A stretch of DNA of 32,824 nt from Candidatus Gottesmanbacteria bacterium. Lineage in GTDB: Bacteria > Patescibacteriota > Microgenomatia > UBA10105 > UBA927. The stretch covers positions 1-32,824 of the forward strand of contig JACREN010000024.1 in assembly GCA_016218255.1 (NCBI GenBank). Direction: 5' to 3'. The stretch's first letter is position 1; each line of letters begins with the position of its first letter. The position numbers and the translations under genes are program-made. The notes below the pieces were generated by a model, which saw nothing but the letters and a program-made list of their open reading frames with translations, was not told the DNA's origin and did no database searches. This document shows positions 13,627 to 20,859 of this stretch, piece after piece.

Positions 13627-15967
13627 TAAATTTTTAGACGTTATCTATCGCATGGAGACAATAGGCATTAGTATATTTTTTTTGATGCTTTTTTTCGCCG
13701 GGTTTGCAGGACTTGCTTATATCGCTTTTCTTTTGTGGAAATATCGCGATCGGGAAGAGCATTCTCTTGAGTACACATTGCTTCAGATTGCTGTGCCGAG
13801 AGATAACGAAATAAAAGTTGATGCGGCAGAACAGATGTTTGCAAGTATACACAGTATCTACCATGGTGGATTTTGGTCATTTTTGAAGCCCCAGCCGCAT
13901 TTATCATTTGAAATCGTAGCGCTGCCGGAAAACATACGGTTTTATGTGTCCGTGCCCAAAAAGCTTGTAGATTTGGTTGAGAAACAGATTCACGGCGCAT
14001 ATCCCGGTGCTGACATCAAAGAAGTAGAAGAGTATTCCATATTTTTGCCAAACGGAAAGGTGGAGTTTGCAGCGCTCAGGCTAGCAAGTACTGATTATTT
14101 TCCGCTTCGGATTTATCGAGACCTCCCGACTGATCCGTTGTCTTCTATTACCTCTGTTCTGGCAAAAATGCAACAGGGAGAGGGAGCAGCTATTCAGATT
14201 CTTATTCAACCGACGGATGGTAAATGGAGTACGCTTGGAAGATCCTATATTTCGCATGTAAAAAAGGCTGAATCCAACCCGGAAAAAGCCAGCTTCAGCG
14301 TTGATCCAAAAACGTTAGAAGCGGTAGAGCAGAAAACAAGTAAGCCTGGATATAATACCGTCGTCCGCATGGTGGTATCTTCTCCCACAAAAGAATCTGC
14401 ATCTATGCACTTGGAAAATCTTATGGCCAGTTTTGGTCAATTTTCTTCGGACCATAATCATTTTACAAAAGTTAAATATCCTTTGAAAAAATTATTTATG
14501 GTTGATTTTGTTTACCGATATTTTCCGTTTTTTAATATTCCATTTTTCCGGCAATACAGCGTCCTAAATAGTGACGAACTTGCTTCCCTCTTCCATTTGC
14601 CGAATAAAACGATAGAAACAGCCCATATTTTTTGGATCAATGCAAAGCGCGCGCCCGCTCCGGCGCAAATTCCTACGTCAGGATTATTTTTGGGGATATC
14701 GAAATACCGCGGAGTTGAGCGGCCAATTTATCTTGGCGAAGATGACCGAAGGCGTCATGTCTATGCCATTGGAAAAACAGGAACTGGAAAATCACAGATG
14801 CTTGAAGAGATGATTATGCAGGATATAGCCGCGGGGCGCGGTGTTGCGGTTGTTGATCCTCACGGTGATCTGATTGATGGGGTTATGTCTCGTATTCCTC
14901 CTGAACGAGCGGAAGATGTGATTTACTTTGATCCGTCAGACACAGAGCGTCCCATGGGACTTAATATGTTGGAGGCAAAAACTGAAGAGCAAAAACATTT
15001 TGTCGTTACATCTATTGTGGGGCTTATGTATAAACTGTACGACCCTATGAAAACCGGTATTATCGGGCCCAGATTTGAACACGCAATTAGAAACGCTATG
15101 CTCACGGTTATGTGTGAGCCGGGTAACACGTTTGTTGAGGTGGTGCGAGTATTAACGGATAGTTCATTTGTGCAGGAACTACTGCCGAAAGTGCAGGATC
15201 CGATTATTCGTCGGTATTGGACTGATCAAATAGCCCAAACTGCGGATTTTCATAAATCAGAAGTCCTAGACTATATCGTATCCAAATTTGGCCGGTTCGT
15301 CACCAATAAGCTCATGCGCAACATCATCGGACAGTCTCAGTCCAGTTTTGATTTCCGTCGCGTTATGGATGAAGGGAAAATTCTCCTTGTCAACCTTTCA
15401 AAGGGAAAAATAGGCGAAGAAAATAGTAATTTTCTGGGTCTTATTCTGGTTCCGCGAATTCTTATTTCTGCAATGAGCCGTCAGGAAATACCAGAAGATC
15501 AGCGTCGGGATTTTTATCTGTATGTCGATGAATTTCAAAATTTTGCCACTCCTGATTTTGCCCAGATACTTTCTGAAGCACGGAAATACAGGCTCAACCT
15601 AATTGTTGCGAATCAGTTTATCGGACAGATGGAGGAAGAGGTGAAAAATGCAGTATTCGGCAACGTTGGTACACTTATTGCTTTTCGGGTTGGTGTGACG
15701 GACGCGAATTATCTCCAGCACGAATTTCAGCCGACTTTTAATGAGTCAGACTTGATAAATATCGATAAATATAATGCATATATAAAAACGATCGTTCACA
15801 ACGAGCCGGTGAAGCCGTTCAGCATGGATTTGACAAAGGATATGAATAAAGTGAAAACGATTCGTAATCCGAAAGTGGCCGCGGCGATCGCACAATTGTC
15901 CAGGTTGAAATTCGGCCGCTCCAATGAGTTGGTTGAGGCGGAAATCTCCCAGCGCGCCAGATTATAA
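13619..15967 (+). CDS. TraD/VirD4-like membrane-anchored ATPase (type IV secretion coupling protein family)
   Basis: This 782-aa protein resembles type IV coupling proteins and the related DUF87/HerA ATPases that move DNA or protein substrates through membranes. It has one N-terminal membrane segment (about 16-41) and a cytoplasmic N-terminal region (50-350) not typical of classical VirD4. The P-loop is GKTGTGKS at 385-392, followed by VVDPHGDL (about 414-421). Walker B is LYVDEFQNF, with Asp637/Glu638, and belongs to the TraM-recognition part of TraD/TraG. The motif ANQF near 670 and the segment NVGTLIAFRVG follow, as in this family. No relaxase, VirB4 or pilin genes are nearby, so the substrate and partner machine are unknown. 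Translation is likely coupled to the preceding 148-aa gene. Confidence 0.88.
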   Translation: MPDKFLDVIYRMETIGISIFFLMLFFAGFAGLAYIAFLLWKYRDREEHSLEYTLLQIAVPRDNEIKVDAAEQMFASIHSIYHGGFWSFLKPQPHLSFEIVALPENIRFYVSVPKKLVDLVEKQIHGAYPGADIKEVEEYSIFLPNGKVEFAALRLASTDYFPLRIYRDLPTDPLSSITSVLAKMQQGEGAAIQILIQPTDGKWSTLGRSYISHVKKAESNPEKASFSVDPKTLEAVEQKTSKPGYNTVVRMVVSSPTKESASMHLENLMASFGQFSSDHNHFTKVKYPLKKLFMVDFVYRYFPFFNIPFFRQYSVLNSDELASLFHLPNKTIETAHIFWINAKRAPAPAQIPTSGLFLGISKYRGVERPIYLGEDDRRRHVYAIGKTGTGKSQMLEEMIMQDIAAGRGVAVVDPHGDLIDGVMSRIPPERAEDVIYFDPSDTERPMGLNMLEAKTEEQKHFVVTSIVGLMYKLYDPMKTGIIGPRFEHAIRNAMLTVMCEPGNTFVEVVRVLTDSSFVQELLPKVQDPIIRRYWTDQIAQTADFHKSEVLDYIVSKFGRFVTNKLMRNIIGQSQSSFDFRRVMDEGKILLVNLSKGKIGEENSNFLGLILVPRILISAMSRQEIPEDQRRDFYLYVDEFQNFATPDFAQILSEARKYRLNLIVANQFIGQMEEEVKNAVFGNVGTLIAFRVGVTDANYLQHEFQPTFNESDLINIDKYNAYIKTIVHNEPVKPFSMDLTKDMNKVKTIRNPKVAAAIAQLSRLKFGRSNELVEAEISQRARL

Positions 15968-15979
15968 TTATTTCCTATC

Positions 15980-16007
15980 TTTACATTTCCGCTAACTGCG
16001 GTATCTT
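15980..16007 (+). promoter_or_regulatory. Promoter of the ATP-grasp gene, probably leaderless
   Basis: TTTACA (15980-15985), a 16-nt spacer and TATCTT (16002-16007) lie six bases before the ATG at 16014. There is no Shine-Dalgarno site. A small CCGC/GCGG inverted repeat lies in the spacer. Confidence 0.45.
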
Positions 16008-16013
16008 CAATAC

Positions 16014-17378
16014 ATGAGTGATGAAATGACGGTGTATATTGCCAACATGTCCGAAGATGTTTGGCCTTTTATTTCCTCAATATCTGATAAGCGAATGTTC
16101 GCTTTTGAGATAGAAGACAATGCTCATTTAGGTGATCGGGATATTTTTGCTGTTGCTCCTAACGGAGGAATTCTTTGCGTATTGCCCAGGCTGATTAGTC
16201 AGGAATATTTTTCATATTATAAAAGTATTATGAATGTGAACAATGTGCAGGTTGCGGTTCCGTTGAAACATACGGGAGAAATTTGCGAAGATGTATTGCG
16301 CGATGAGCATGTGATGAAAGAGCTGACGACAGCGGGGGGTGACAAAAAATCATTGACCTTGATTCCTTATACAACCTCACTTCAGTTTTTGCGGTTGGTT
16401 CGAGTGTTACGTGAGCGGGGAATTACTGTTCATACCCCGGAGTCTCCGGAAGAAGAGGATGCCTGGGTTGTCAATTTTTTTGGCAGTAAATCCGGAATCC
16501 GACAGTTTGCACAGAAAAGCGGAGCTGTGGAGCCTGATTTGCGGATGGCGGACGGTATGGTTTGCGTTGGTATTGATGATGCGGCCAGAATTGCAGCAAA
16601 TAAATATATTGCACGCGATGGCGTTGTGATAAAAACTAACAAAGGGCATTCTGGAAGTGGCGTTCTCATTTTTCGGCCAGGAGAATTACCAAAGCAGTAT
16701 AGTGTGTGTCGGGAGAAAATATTGGCCACGCTGTCAAAAGATATTTTTTGGGATCGTTTCCCCATCGTCATTGAAGATTATATCGCTTGTAATCCTGGAA
16801 TCGGCGGTGGGTTTCCCAATGTGGAGTTCAAAATTCAAAAGAGCGGGAAGGTTGAATTTTTGTACTACTGTGGCATGAGAATTACGAGGGAGGGGTCATT
16901 TCGCGGAGTCGAAATTCATCATAGCGTCGTATCGGATAAAATTGAAGCGCAAATGGTAGACACGGGATTTTTTGTTGGGGAGCAATATGCGAAAGCGGGT
17001 TACCGTGGCTACTATGATGTGGATTTTATTGCCGGACGCGGGGGAGAACTTTTTGTCACGGAATCGAATGTACGCAGAACCGGAGGAACGCATGTGTATG
17101 CCGTGGCATCCCGGTTATTTGGAAAAGAATTTATGTATTTGACTTATACATTGTCGTGTAATACGTACCCTTTGCCGCAAGGGAAGATGTTTACATTTTC
17201 AAAATTATTGGATGTGCTTAAGCCGGTGCTGTTTGAGAAAAAATCGCGCGAAGGCGTTGTGTTGGTTTCTGAAAATATGTTGGAAATGGGGCAGATGCAG
17301 TACATTATTTTCGGACAAAATAAAAAGCGCGCGTTGGAAATAGAAATAGCGATGGAAGAACTGCTGGCCTCAATTTGA
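16014..17378 (+). CDS. ATP-grasp superfamily ligase, PGM1/peptide-ligase-like
   Basis: This 454-aa protein shows the ATP-grasp pattern. A nucleotide-binding glycine loop VIKTNKGHSGSGV (205-217) is followed by the IEDYIA strand (253-258). The metal-binding part has GYYDVDFIA (332-340) and ends in TESNVRRTGGTH (349-360), where Glu350 and Asn352 are the likely Mg ligands. The N-terminal 190 residues form a separate pre-ATP-grasp-like domain. The arrangement recalls the PGM1 group of peptide ligases. Family members join a carboxylate to an amine using ATP, but the substrates here are unknown. The gene ends 14 bases before the tRNA. Confidence 0.75.
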   Translation: MSDEMTVYIANMSEDVWPFISSISDKRMFAFEIEDNAHLGDRDIFAVAPNGGILCVLPRLISQEYFSYYKSIMNVNNVQVAVPLKHTGEICEDVLRDEHVMKELTTAGGDKKSLTLIPYTTSLQFLRLVRVLRERGITVHTPESPEEEDAWVVNFFGSKSGIRQFAQKSGAVEPDLRMADGMVCVGIDDAARIAANKYIARDGVVIKTNKGHSGSGVLIFRPGELPKQYSVCREKILATLSKDIFWDRFPIVIEDYIACNPGIGGGFPNVEFKIQKSGKVEFLYYCGMRITREGSFRGVEIHHSVVSDKIEAQMVDTGFFVGEQYAKAGYRGYYDVDFIAGRGGELFVTESNVRRTGGTHVYAVASRLFGKEFMYLTYTLSCNTYPLPQGKMFTFSKLLDVLKPVLFEKKSREGVVLVSENMLEMGQMQYIIFGQNKKRALEIEIAMEELLASI

Positions 17379-17392
17379 TACAATGCAGGGAA

Positions 17393-17464
17393 GGGCCAGT
17401 AGCTCAGTGGTAGAGCGCTATCCTTATAAGATAGATGTCCTTGGTTCGATCCCAAGCTGGCCCA
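17393..17464 (+). tRNA. tRNA-Ile with UAU anticodon (reads AUA)
   Basis: A complete 72-nt cloverleaf is visible. The 7-bp acceptor is GGGCCAG/CTGGCCC, the D stem is GCTC/GAGC, the anticodon stem is CTATC/GATAG and the T stem is CTTGG/CCAAG with loop TTCGATC. The anticodon loop is CTTATAA, putting T-A-T at positions 34-36. The discriminator is A (17464) and CCA is not encoded. Most bacteria read AUA with a CAU anticodon modified to lysidine by TilS, so this is an unusual isoacceptor. A possible -10, TACAAT, lies at 17379-17384. Confidence 0.92.
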
Positions 17465-17467
17465 CTC

Positions 17468-18001
17468 ATGAGTGAATTAGTTGTCCTCGTTGATGAGCAG
17501 AATAGTGAAATTGGTACGGCTGATAAAAATATTATTCATACAGCCGACACCCCTCTTCATCGGGGATTTTCGTTGTTTTTATTTAATTCCAAAAAAGAAT
17601 TACTTCTCACAAAGCGCGCAAAGAATAAGAAAACCTTTCCTGGTGTTTGGACCAATACCGTGTGCGGGCATCCCGGGCCGGGGGAGAATGTTGTTAATGC
17701 CGCTAAAAGACGGCTGAAGGATGAGCTTGGTATCCGCTTAGGATCAATTTCGATTCAAGAAATTACTCCGTATCGATATAGATTTACCGATGTCAATGGA
17801 GTCGTCGAAAATGAAATCTGTCCGATATTGGTAGCGTATGCTGAGATTGAACCAAAGTTTAATTTTGATGAAATTGACGATTGGAAGTGGATATCTTGGA
17901 ATGAGTTTCTAGAAGATATCAAGAAGAATTCTCAGGCGTATTCCCCTTGGTCAGTTGAAGAAGCTCATATTCTTCAAAAGCTAGATATCTTCAACAGATA
18001 A
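17468..18001 (+). CDS. idi: Isopentenyl-diphosphate delta-isomerase, type 1
   Basis: This enzyme interconverts IPP and DMAPP, the five-carbon units for polyprenyl lipids. The 177-aa Nudix-fold protein has the type I signatures FPGVWTNTVCGHP (with the active-site cysteine) and, later, NEICPILVAYAE around the catalytic glutamate. The start used is the ATG at 17468, because the upstream in-frame ATG lies within the tRNA. Only three bases separate the tRNA end from this ATG. There is no room for a ribosome site outside the tRNA, and processing at the tRNA 3' end would create a nearly leaderless mRNA. Its 3' end overlaps convergent tsaD by 21 bp. Its product feeds the polyprenyl-phosphate enzymes at the end of this window, by inference. 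Confidence 0.93.
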   Translation: MSELVVLVDEQNSEIGTADKNIIHTADTPLHRGFSLFLFNSKKELLLTKRAKNKKTFPGVWTNTVCGHPGPGENVVNAAKRRLKDELGIRLGSISIQEITPYRYRFTDVNGVVENEICPILVAYAEIEPKFNFDEIDDWKWISWNEFLEDIKKNSQAYSPWSVEEAHILQKLDIFNR

Positions 18002-19024
18002 ATCAGGTATTGCGGTAATATTATGCCATTCTGCCGGGGCCCCTCGAAAATATGCGTAGCTTGCTATATATGCAGCATTGTCAGTGCAGAGCTCTACTGA
18101 AGGAGTAAAAAAGCTGATAACTCCCTTAAATTTTTTTCGTAGACAAGTATTGGCAGCGACGCCGCCAGACAAAAGGATGGATTGAGCGTTATATTTTTTC
18201 GCAGCACGGAGTGTCTTTTCAACAAGTACGTCAGAAATAGATTCCTGAATTTCATGCGCGAATTCGTTGACAGTATTTGAGTTGCCGTTTTTTTTCCATT
18301 CTCGCATTACTGCCGTTTTTAGTCCGCTAAAGGAAAAATTAAGCGTGTCATCGTGAAGCATTGGACGCGGTAGATGTATTTTTGATTTTGCTTTTGTACT
18401 ATATTTTGCGGCGGCGTTTTGGATAGCTAGGCCGCCGCCATGGCCGAATCCAAGGAGTCGAGCGGTTTTGTCAAAGCATTCACCGGCTGCATCATCTAGA
18501 GTGCCGCCAAGCCAAATTAAATCCTTCATTGATTTCATGAGATAAAGCTCAGTATGCCCGCCGCTCGCTACAAGAGAAATGGCGGGAAAGGAAGGCGAAA
18601 TTTTTAGATCGAAATCCAGAAAGTTAGCATACATATGTGCCAACACATGATTGACCGGAATAATGGGCTTTCCGGTGATATATGCGATAGTTTTGGCCGT
18701 TTCTACTCCGACCAACAGTGAACCGATGAGTCCCGGGCCGACCGTAACCGCAATTGAGTCAATATGATCGTTTACGCATTGGCGGATTGCTTGTTCTGAA
18801 TACTGGAGGGACATGGCCCCTTTGGTGAAGATGGCGAGCGCTTCTTTGATAACGGGAATGACAAAGCGAAGTTGTTCACGTGCTGCGACTTCCGGCACGA
18901 TGCCGCCGTACTTTTCATGCATTTTGGTACTTGATGCCACGATATTACTTATTATCTTCGTCCCATCCTGAACGACAGCAGCAGCCGTTTCATCGCAGGA
19001 TGTTTCAATCGCAAGTATTCTCAT
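17981..19024 (-). CDS. tsaD: tRNA N6-adenosine threonylcarbamoyltransferase TsaD
   Basis: TsaD transfers the threonylcarbamoyl group to A37 of tRNAs that read ANN codons, including the neighbouring AUA-reading tRNA-Ile. The 347-aa protein begins MRILAIETSCDETAAAVV, the classic family start. It keeps the metal-binding His126 and His130 in VNHVLAHMYA, and the glycine-rich ASGGHTELYL segment. LSGGVAANTCLR lies near residue 276. It is the last gene of a minus-strand run (VanW protein, nucleotidyltransferase, tsaD) with a 9-nt gap to the gene before it. It converges on idi with a 21-bp overlap. Confidence 0.97.
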   Translation of the reverse strand: MRILAIETSCDETAAAVVQDGTKIISNIVASSTKMHEKYGGIVPEVAAREQLRFVIPVIKEALAIFTKGAMSLQYSEQAIRQCVNDHIDSIAVTVGPGLIGSLLVGVETAKTIAYITGKPIIPVNHVLAHMYANFLDFDLKISPSFPAISLVASGGHTELYLMKSMKDLIWLGGTLDDAAGECFDKTARLLGFGHGGGLAIQNAAAKYSTKAKSKIHLPRPMLHDDTLNFSFSGLKTAVMREWKKNGNSNTVNEFAHEIQESISDVLVEKTLRAAKKYNAQSILLSGGVAANTCLRKKFKGVISFFTPSVELCTDNAAYIASYAYFRGAPAEWHNITAIPDLSVEDI

Positions 19025-19033
19025 GGGAGTATT

Positions 19034-19450
19034 TTACTCAAGCCCCAAGAGCTTTGCCAGTTGGGACGTTGAAGGAGTACGGATTTTTGGGATTACGATA
19101 AGGGTAGCTCCCACAAGGTTTGCTTGTTGTTTTTTCTTTTCCAAAATAGGATCTCCGTCAGTGACGGCAATAATAGTTGGATGTATTTTTTGTACAAAAG
19201 TAATATATTTTTGATCGTTGTTCATGGGGGGGAGAGCAATTACTTCATCAATGCAATTGAGTGCTTTGAGTATCGCCTTCCGTTGTTCCTGTGTATGGAT
19301 CGGTCGGGCATCGCCTTTGACGCGCTTTACATTCTCATCTGATTCAAGCGCTACAATAAGATAATCGCCTAATTTTTTGGCCTGTTTCAAAAATGTGATA
19401 TGGCCAAAATGCAGAATATCGAAGCAACCACCGACGAGTATTTTTTTCAT
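19034..19450 (-). CDS. Cytidylyltransferase-fold nucleotidyltransferase
   Basis: This 138-aa protein has the N-terminal HxGH motif (HFGH, 14-17, in GGCFDILHFGH) and a C-terminal TPSTSQLAKLL segment carrying the S-T-S signature of this family. The family activates small phosphates with CTP or ATP; relatives include TagD glycerol-3-phosphate cytidylyltransferase, RibL FAD synthetase and the heptose adenylyltransferase of HldE. Substrate choice is not decidable here. The start chosen at 19450 begins with the canonical MKKILVGG and overlaps the VanW stop as ATGA; an upstream extension would lie within the VanW gene. Confidence 0.83.
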   Translation of the reverse strand: MKKILVGGCFDILHFGHITFLKQAKKLGDYLIVALESDENVKRVKGDARPIHTQEQRKAILKALNCIDEVIALPPMNNDQKYITFVQKIHPTIIAVTDGDPILEKKKQQANLVGATLIVIPKIRTPSTSQLAKLLGLE

Positions 19451-20835
19451 AATGTTCCCTGTAAATAAACCGCCCGCCACGGTTGAAAATTTGAGGTAAA
19501 GATTTGATCTTGAAGCGTTTCCCCGTTTCGTGTCACCTTATATTGAAATGATGATTTAGCGCCCCAGGCTGCGAAATCAACTTGTTTTGTCCTGCCTTTT
19601 GGTAATGTGGGGTCGTCCTGATAGAGAGGTGCAGGTGGTGGGGTTATACCCCAAACCTGATGGTTGAGAATTTCTGAGCGTCTTCCATCATTTGTTCCAT
19701 ACAGTTCAAACGTCAGCGTCATTTTTTGAGTATCGATAGATGTTTGAACGAGTATATATGCTGGTGTATCGTTTTTGATTTTCAGATCAACCGTGGGGCC
19801 GAATACGGTTGCATCTATGCCCGGTTTAAATCCGCCGTCTTCGTAATAGTGCACTCGATATGCGTGCGCGCGCCGTTCAGCGATTGGAAGTCCGGCGGAG
19901 AGAGCAGCACGAAATAACGTTGTTGATACCTGGCAAACGCCGCCGCCGTCGCCCAATACGGTTCTTCCTTCTTTTATTATGTAAGCGGATTGATAGCCAG
20001 TTGCTGCGGATATGTCTCCGATTGCGTCGTTAAAAGAAAAGAGTTCACCGGGTTTAATAAGCACACCGTTAAGGCGGGATGCGGCAAGAGCCACATTGTG
20101 AATTCTACCGGGTATGGATCCCATAAATTCCGAATAGCCGTGGCCGATACGTTCTTTTATGCCGAATACATTAACTCGGTCGGTCGTAAACGTCGGTTTA
20201 ATGGTTTCTACGGGGAGAGGGATGATTATAGTGGATTCCTGTGTTGTTGGGATACCTGTGACCAGTTCAGCAAATCGTCGTTTTGTTTCTACCCTGTTTA
20301 CTCTTTTGCCATCCCGGGATGGACGGAATGCCGATACTTTGCCGTTGCTAAATTGAAAAAGAGCATCCACAACGGGTATATCAATGTTTTCCGCTATAGA
20401 CTCAATCGTTGTGTCGACCATGTCGGTTTTCCATCGGAAATATGGAGTCAAATGAATAGCTCTGCTGAAAAATTTGGCATATAGATTGCTAAACGGGTGT
20501 TTTGATCTCCCCACAAGATATGCTTGAGTCGCTGAGAGCGTTGCATCGTATCCTAGGTCAAGCTGTTCAGCAGATAGGGTTGCAACTGACCCGCTGAATC
20601 GAAACGAGAATGTTTTGTGAAGAAACGGCTGGTTTTTGGCCAGCAAATATTGCTCCACATCCGCAGCGGTTTTTCCGCCGAATGCGATGTTATCTATGTA
20701 TACATGGGGATATATTTTACCCTGAAAGAAATATTCGAATATAGCGCCCGCCGCGACCAGGAAAACAAAAAGTCCAAACAAAACGACGGAAATTGATTGT
20801 CCCAGGATGATTACCTTGTTCTTTCTATTCTTCAT
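19447..20835 (-). CDS. VanW family protein with membrane anchor
   Basis: This 462-aa protein has a short basic N-terminus and one membrane segment (about 8-34), then a large extracytoplasmic part. The middle region (about 60-240) looks like the putative peptidoglycan-binding domain often found with VanW. The VanW domain itself follows, with GELFSFNDAIG, EGRTVLGDGGGVCQVSTTLF and HYYEDGGFKPGIDATVF. VanW proteins are linked to the cell wall but their reaction is unknown. The ATG at 20835 was chosen because the longer frame runs into the divergent gene and gives a very Arg/Asn-rich, unlikely N-terminus. Only 24 bp separate the two divergent start codons. Confidence 0.9.
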   Translation of the reverse strand: MKNRKNKVIILGQSISVVLFGLFVFLVAAGAIFEYFFQGKIYPHVYIDNIAFGGKTAADVEQYLLAKNQPFLHKTFSFRFSGSVATLSAEQLDLGYDATLSATQAYLVGRSKHPFSNLYAKFFSRAIHLTPYFRWKTDMVDTTIESIAENIDIPVVDALFQFSNGKVSAFRPSRDGKRVNRVETKRRFAELVTGIPTTQESTIIIPLPVETIKPTFTTDRVNVFGIKERIGHGYSEFMGSIPGRIHNVALAASRLNGVLIKPGELFSFNDAIGDISAATGYQSAYIIKEGRTVLGDGGGVCQVSTTLFRAALSAGLPIAERRAHAYRVHYYEDGGFKPGIDATVFGPTVDLKIKNDTPAYILVQTSIDTQKMTLTFELYGTNDGRRSEILNHQVWGITPPPAPLYQDDPTLPKGRTKQVDFAAWGAKSSFQYKVTRNGETLQDQIFTSNFQPWRAVYLQGTL

Positions 20836-20843
20836 GATATGAT
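20816..20843 (+). promoter_or_regulatory. Promoter for the sugar-binding protein gene
   Basis: TTGTTC (20816-20821), a 16-nt spacer and TATGAT (20838-20843), preceded by TGA (an extended -10). It overlaps the first codons of the divergent VanW gene. Predicted transcription begins about 10 nt before the ATG at 20860. Confidence 0.5.
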
Positions 20844-20859
20844 GAAATAAGTGTAATCT

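Noticed and set aside
13619..15967. Part of a conjugative element or plasmid
   Set aside because: The TraD/VirD4-like gene sits among chromosomal housekeeping genes with no relaxase, mating-pore or integration genes and no compositional break visible by eye.
17435..17467. Upstream start for idi
   Set aside because: It lies inside the tRNA; the ATG at 17468 begins a standard IDI N-terminus.
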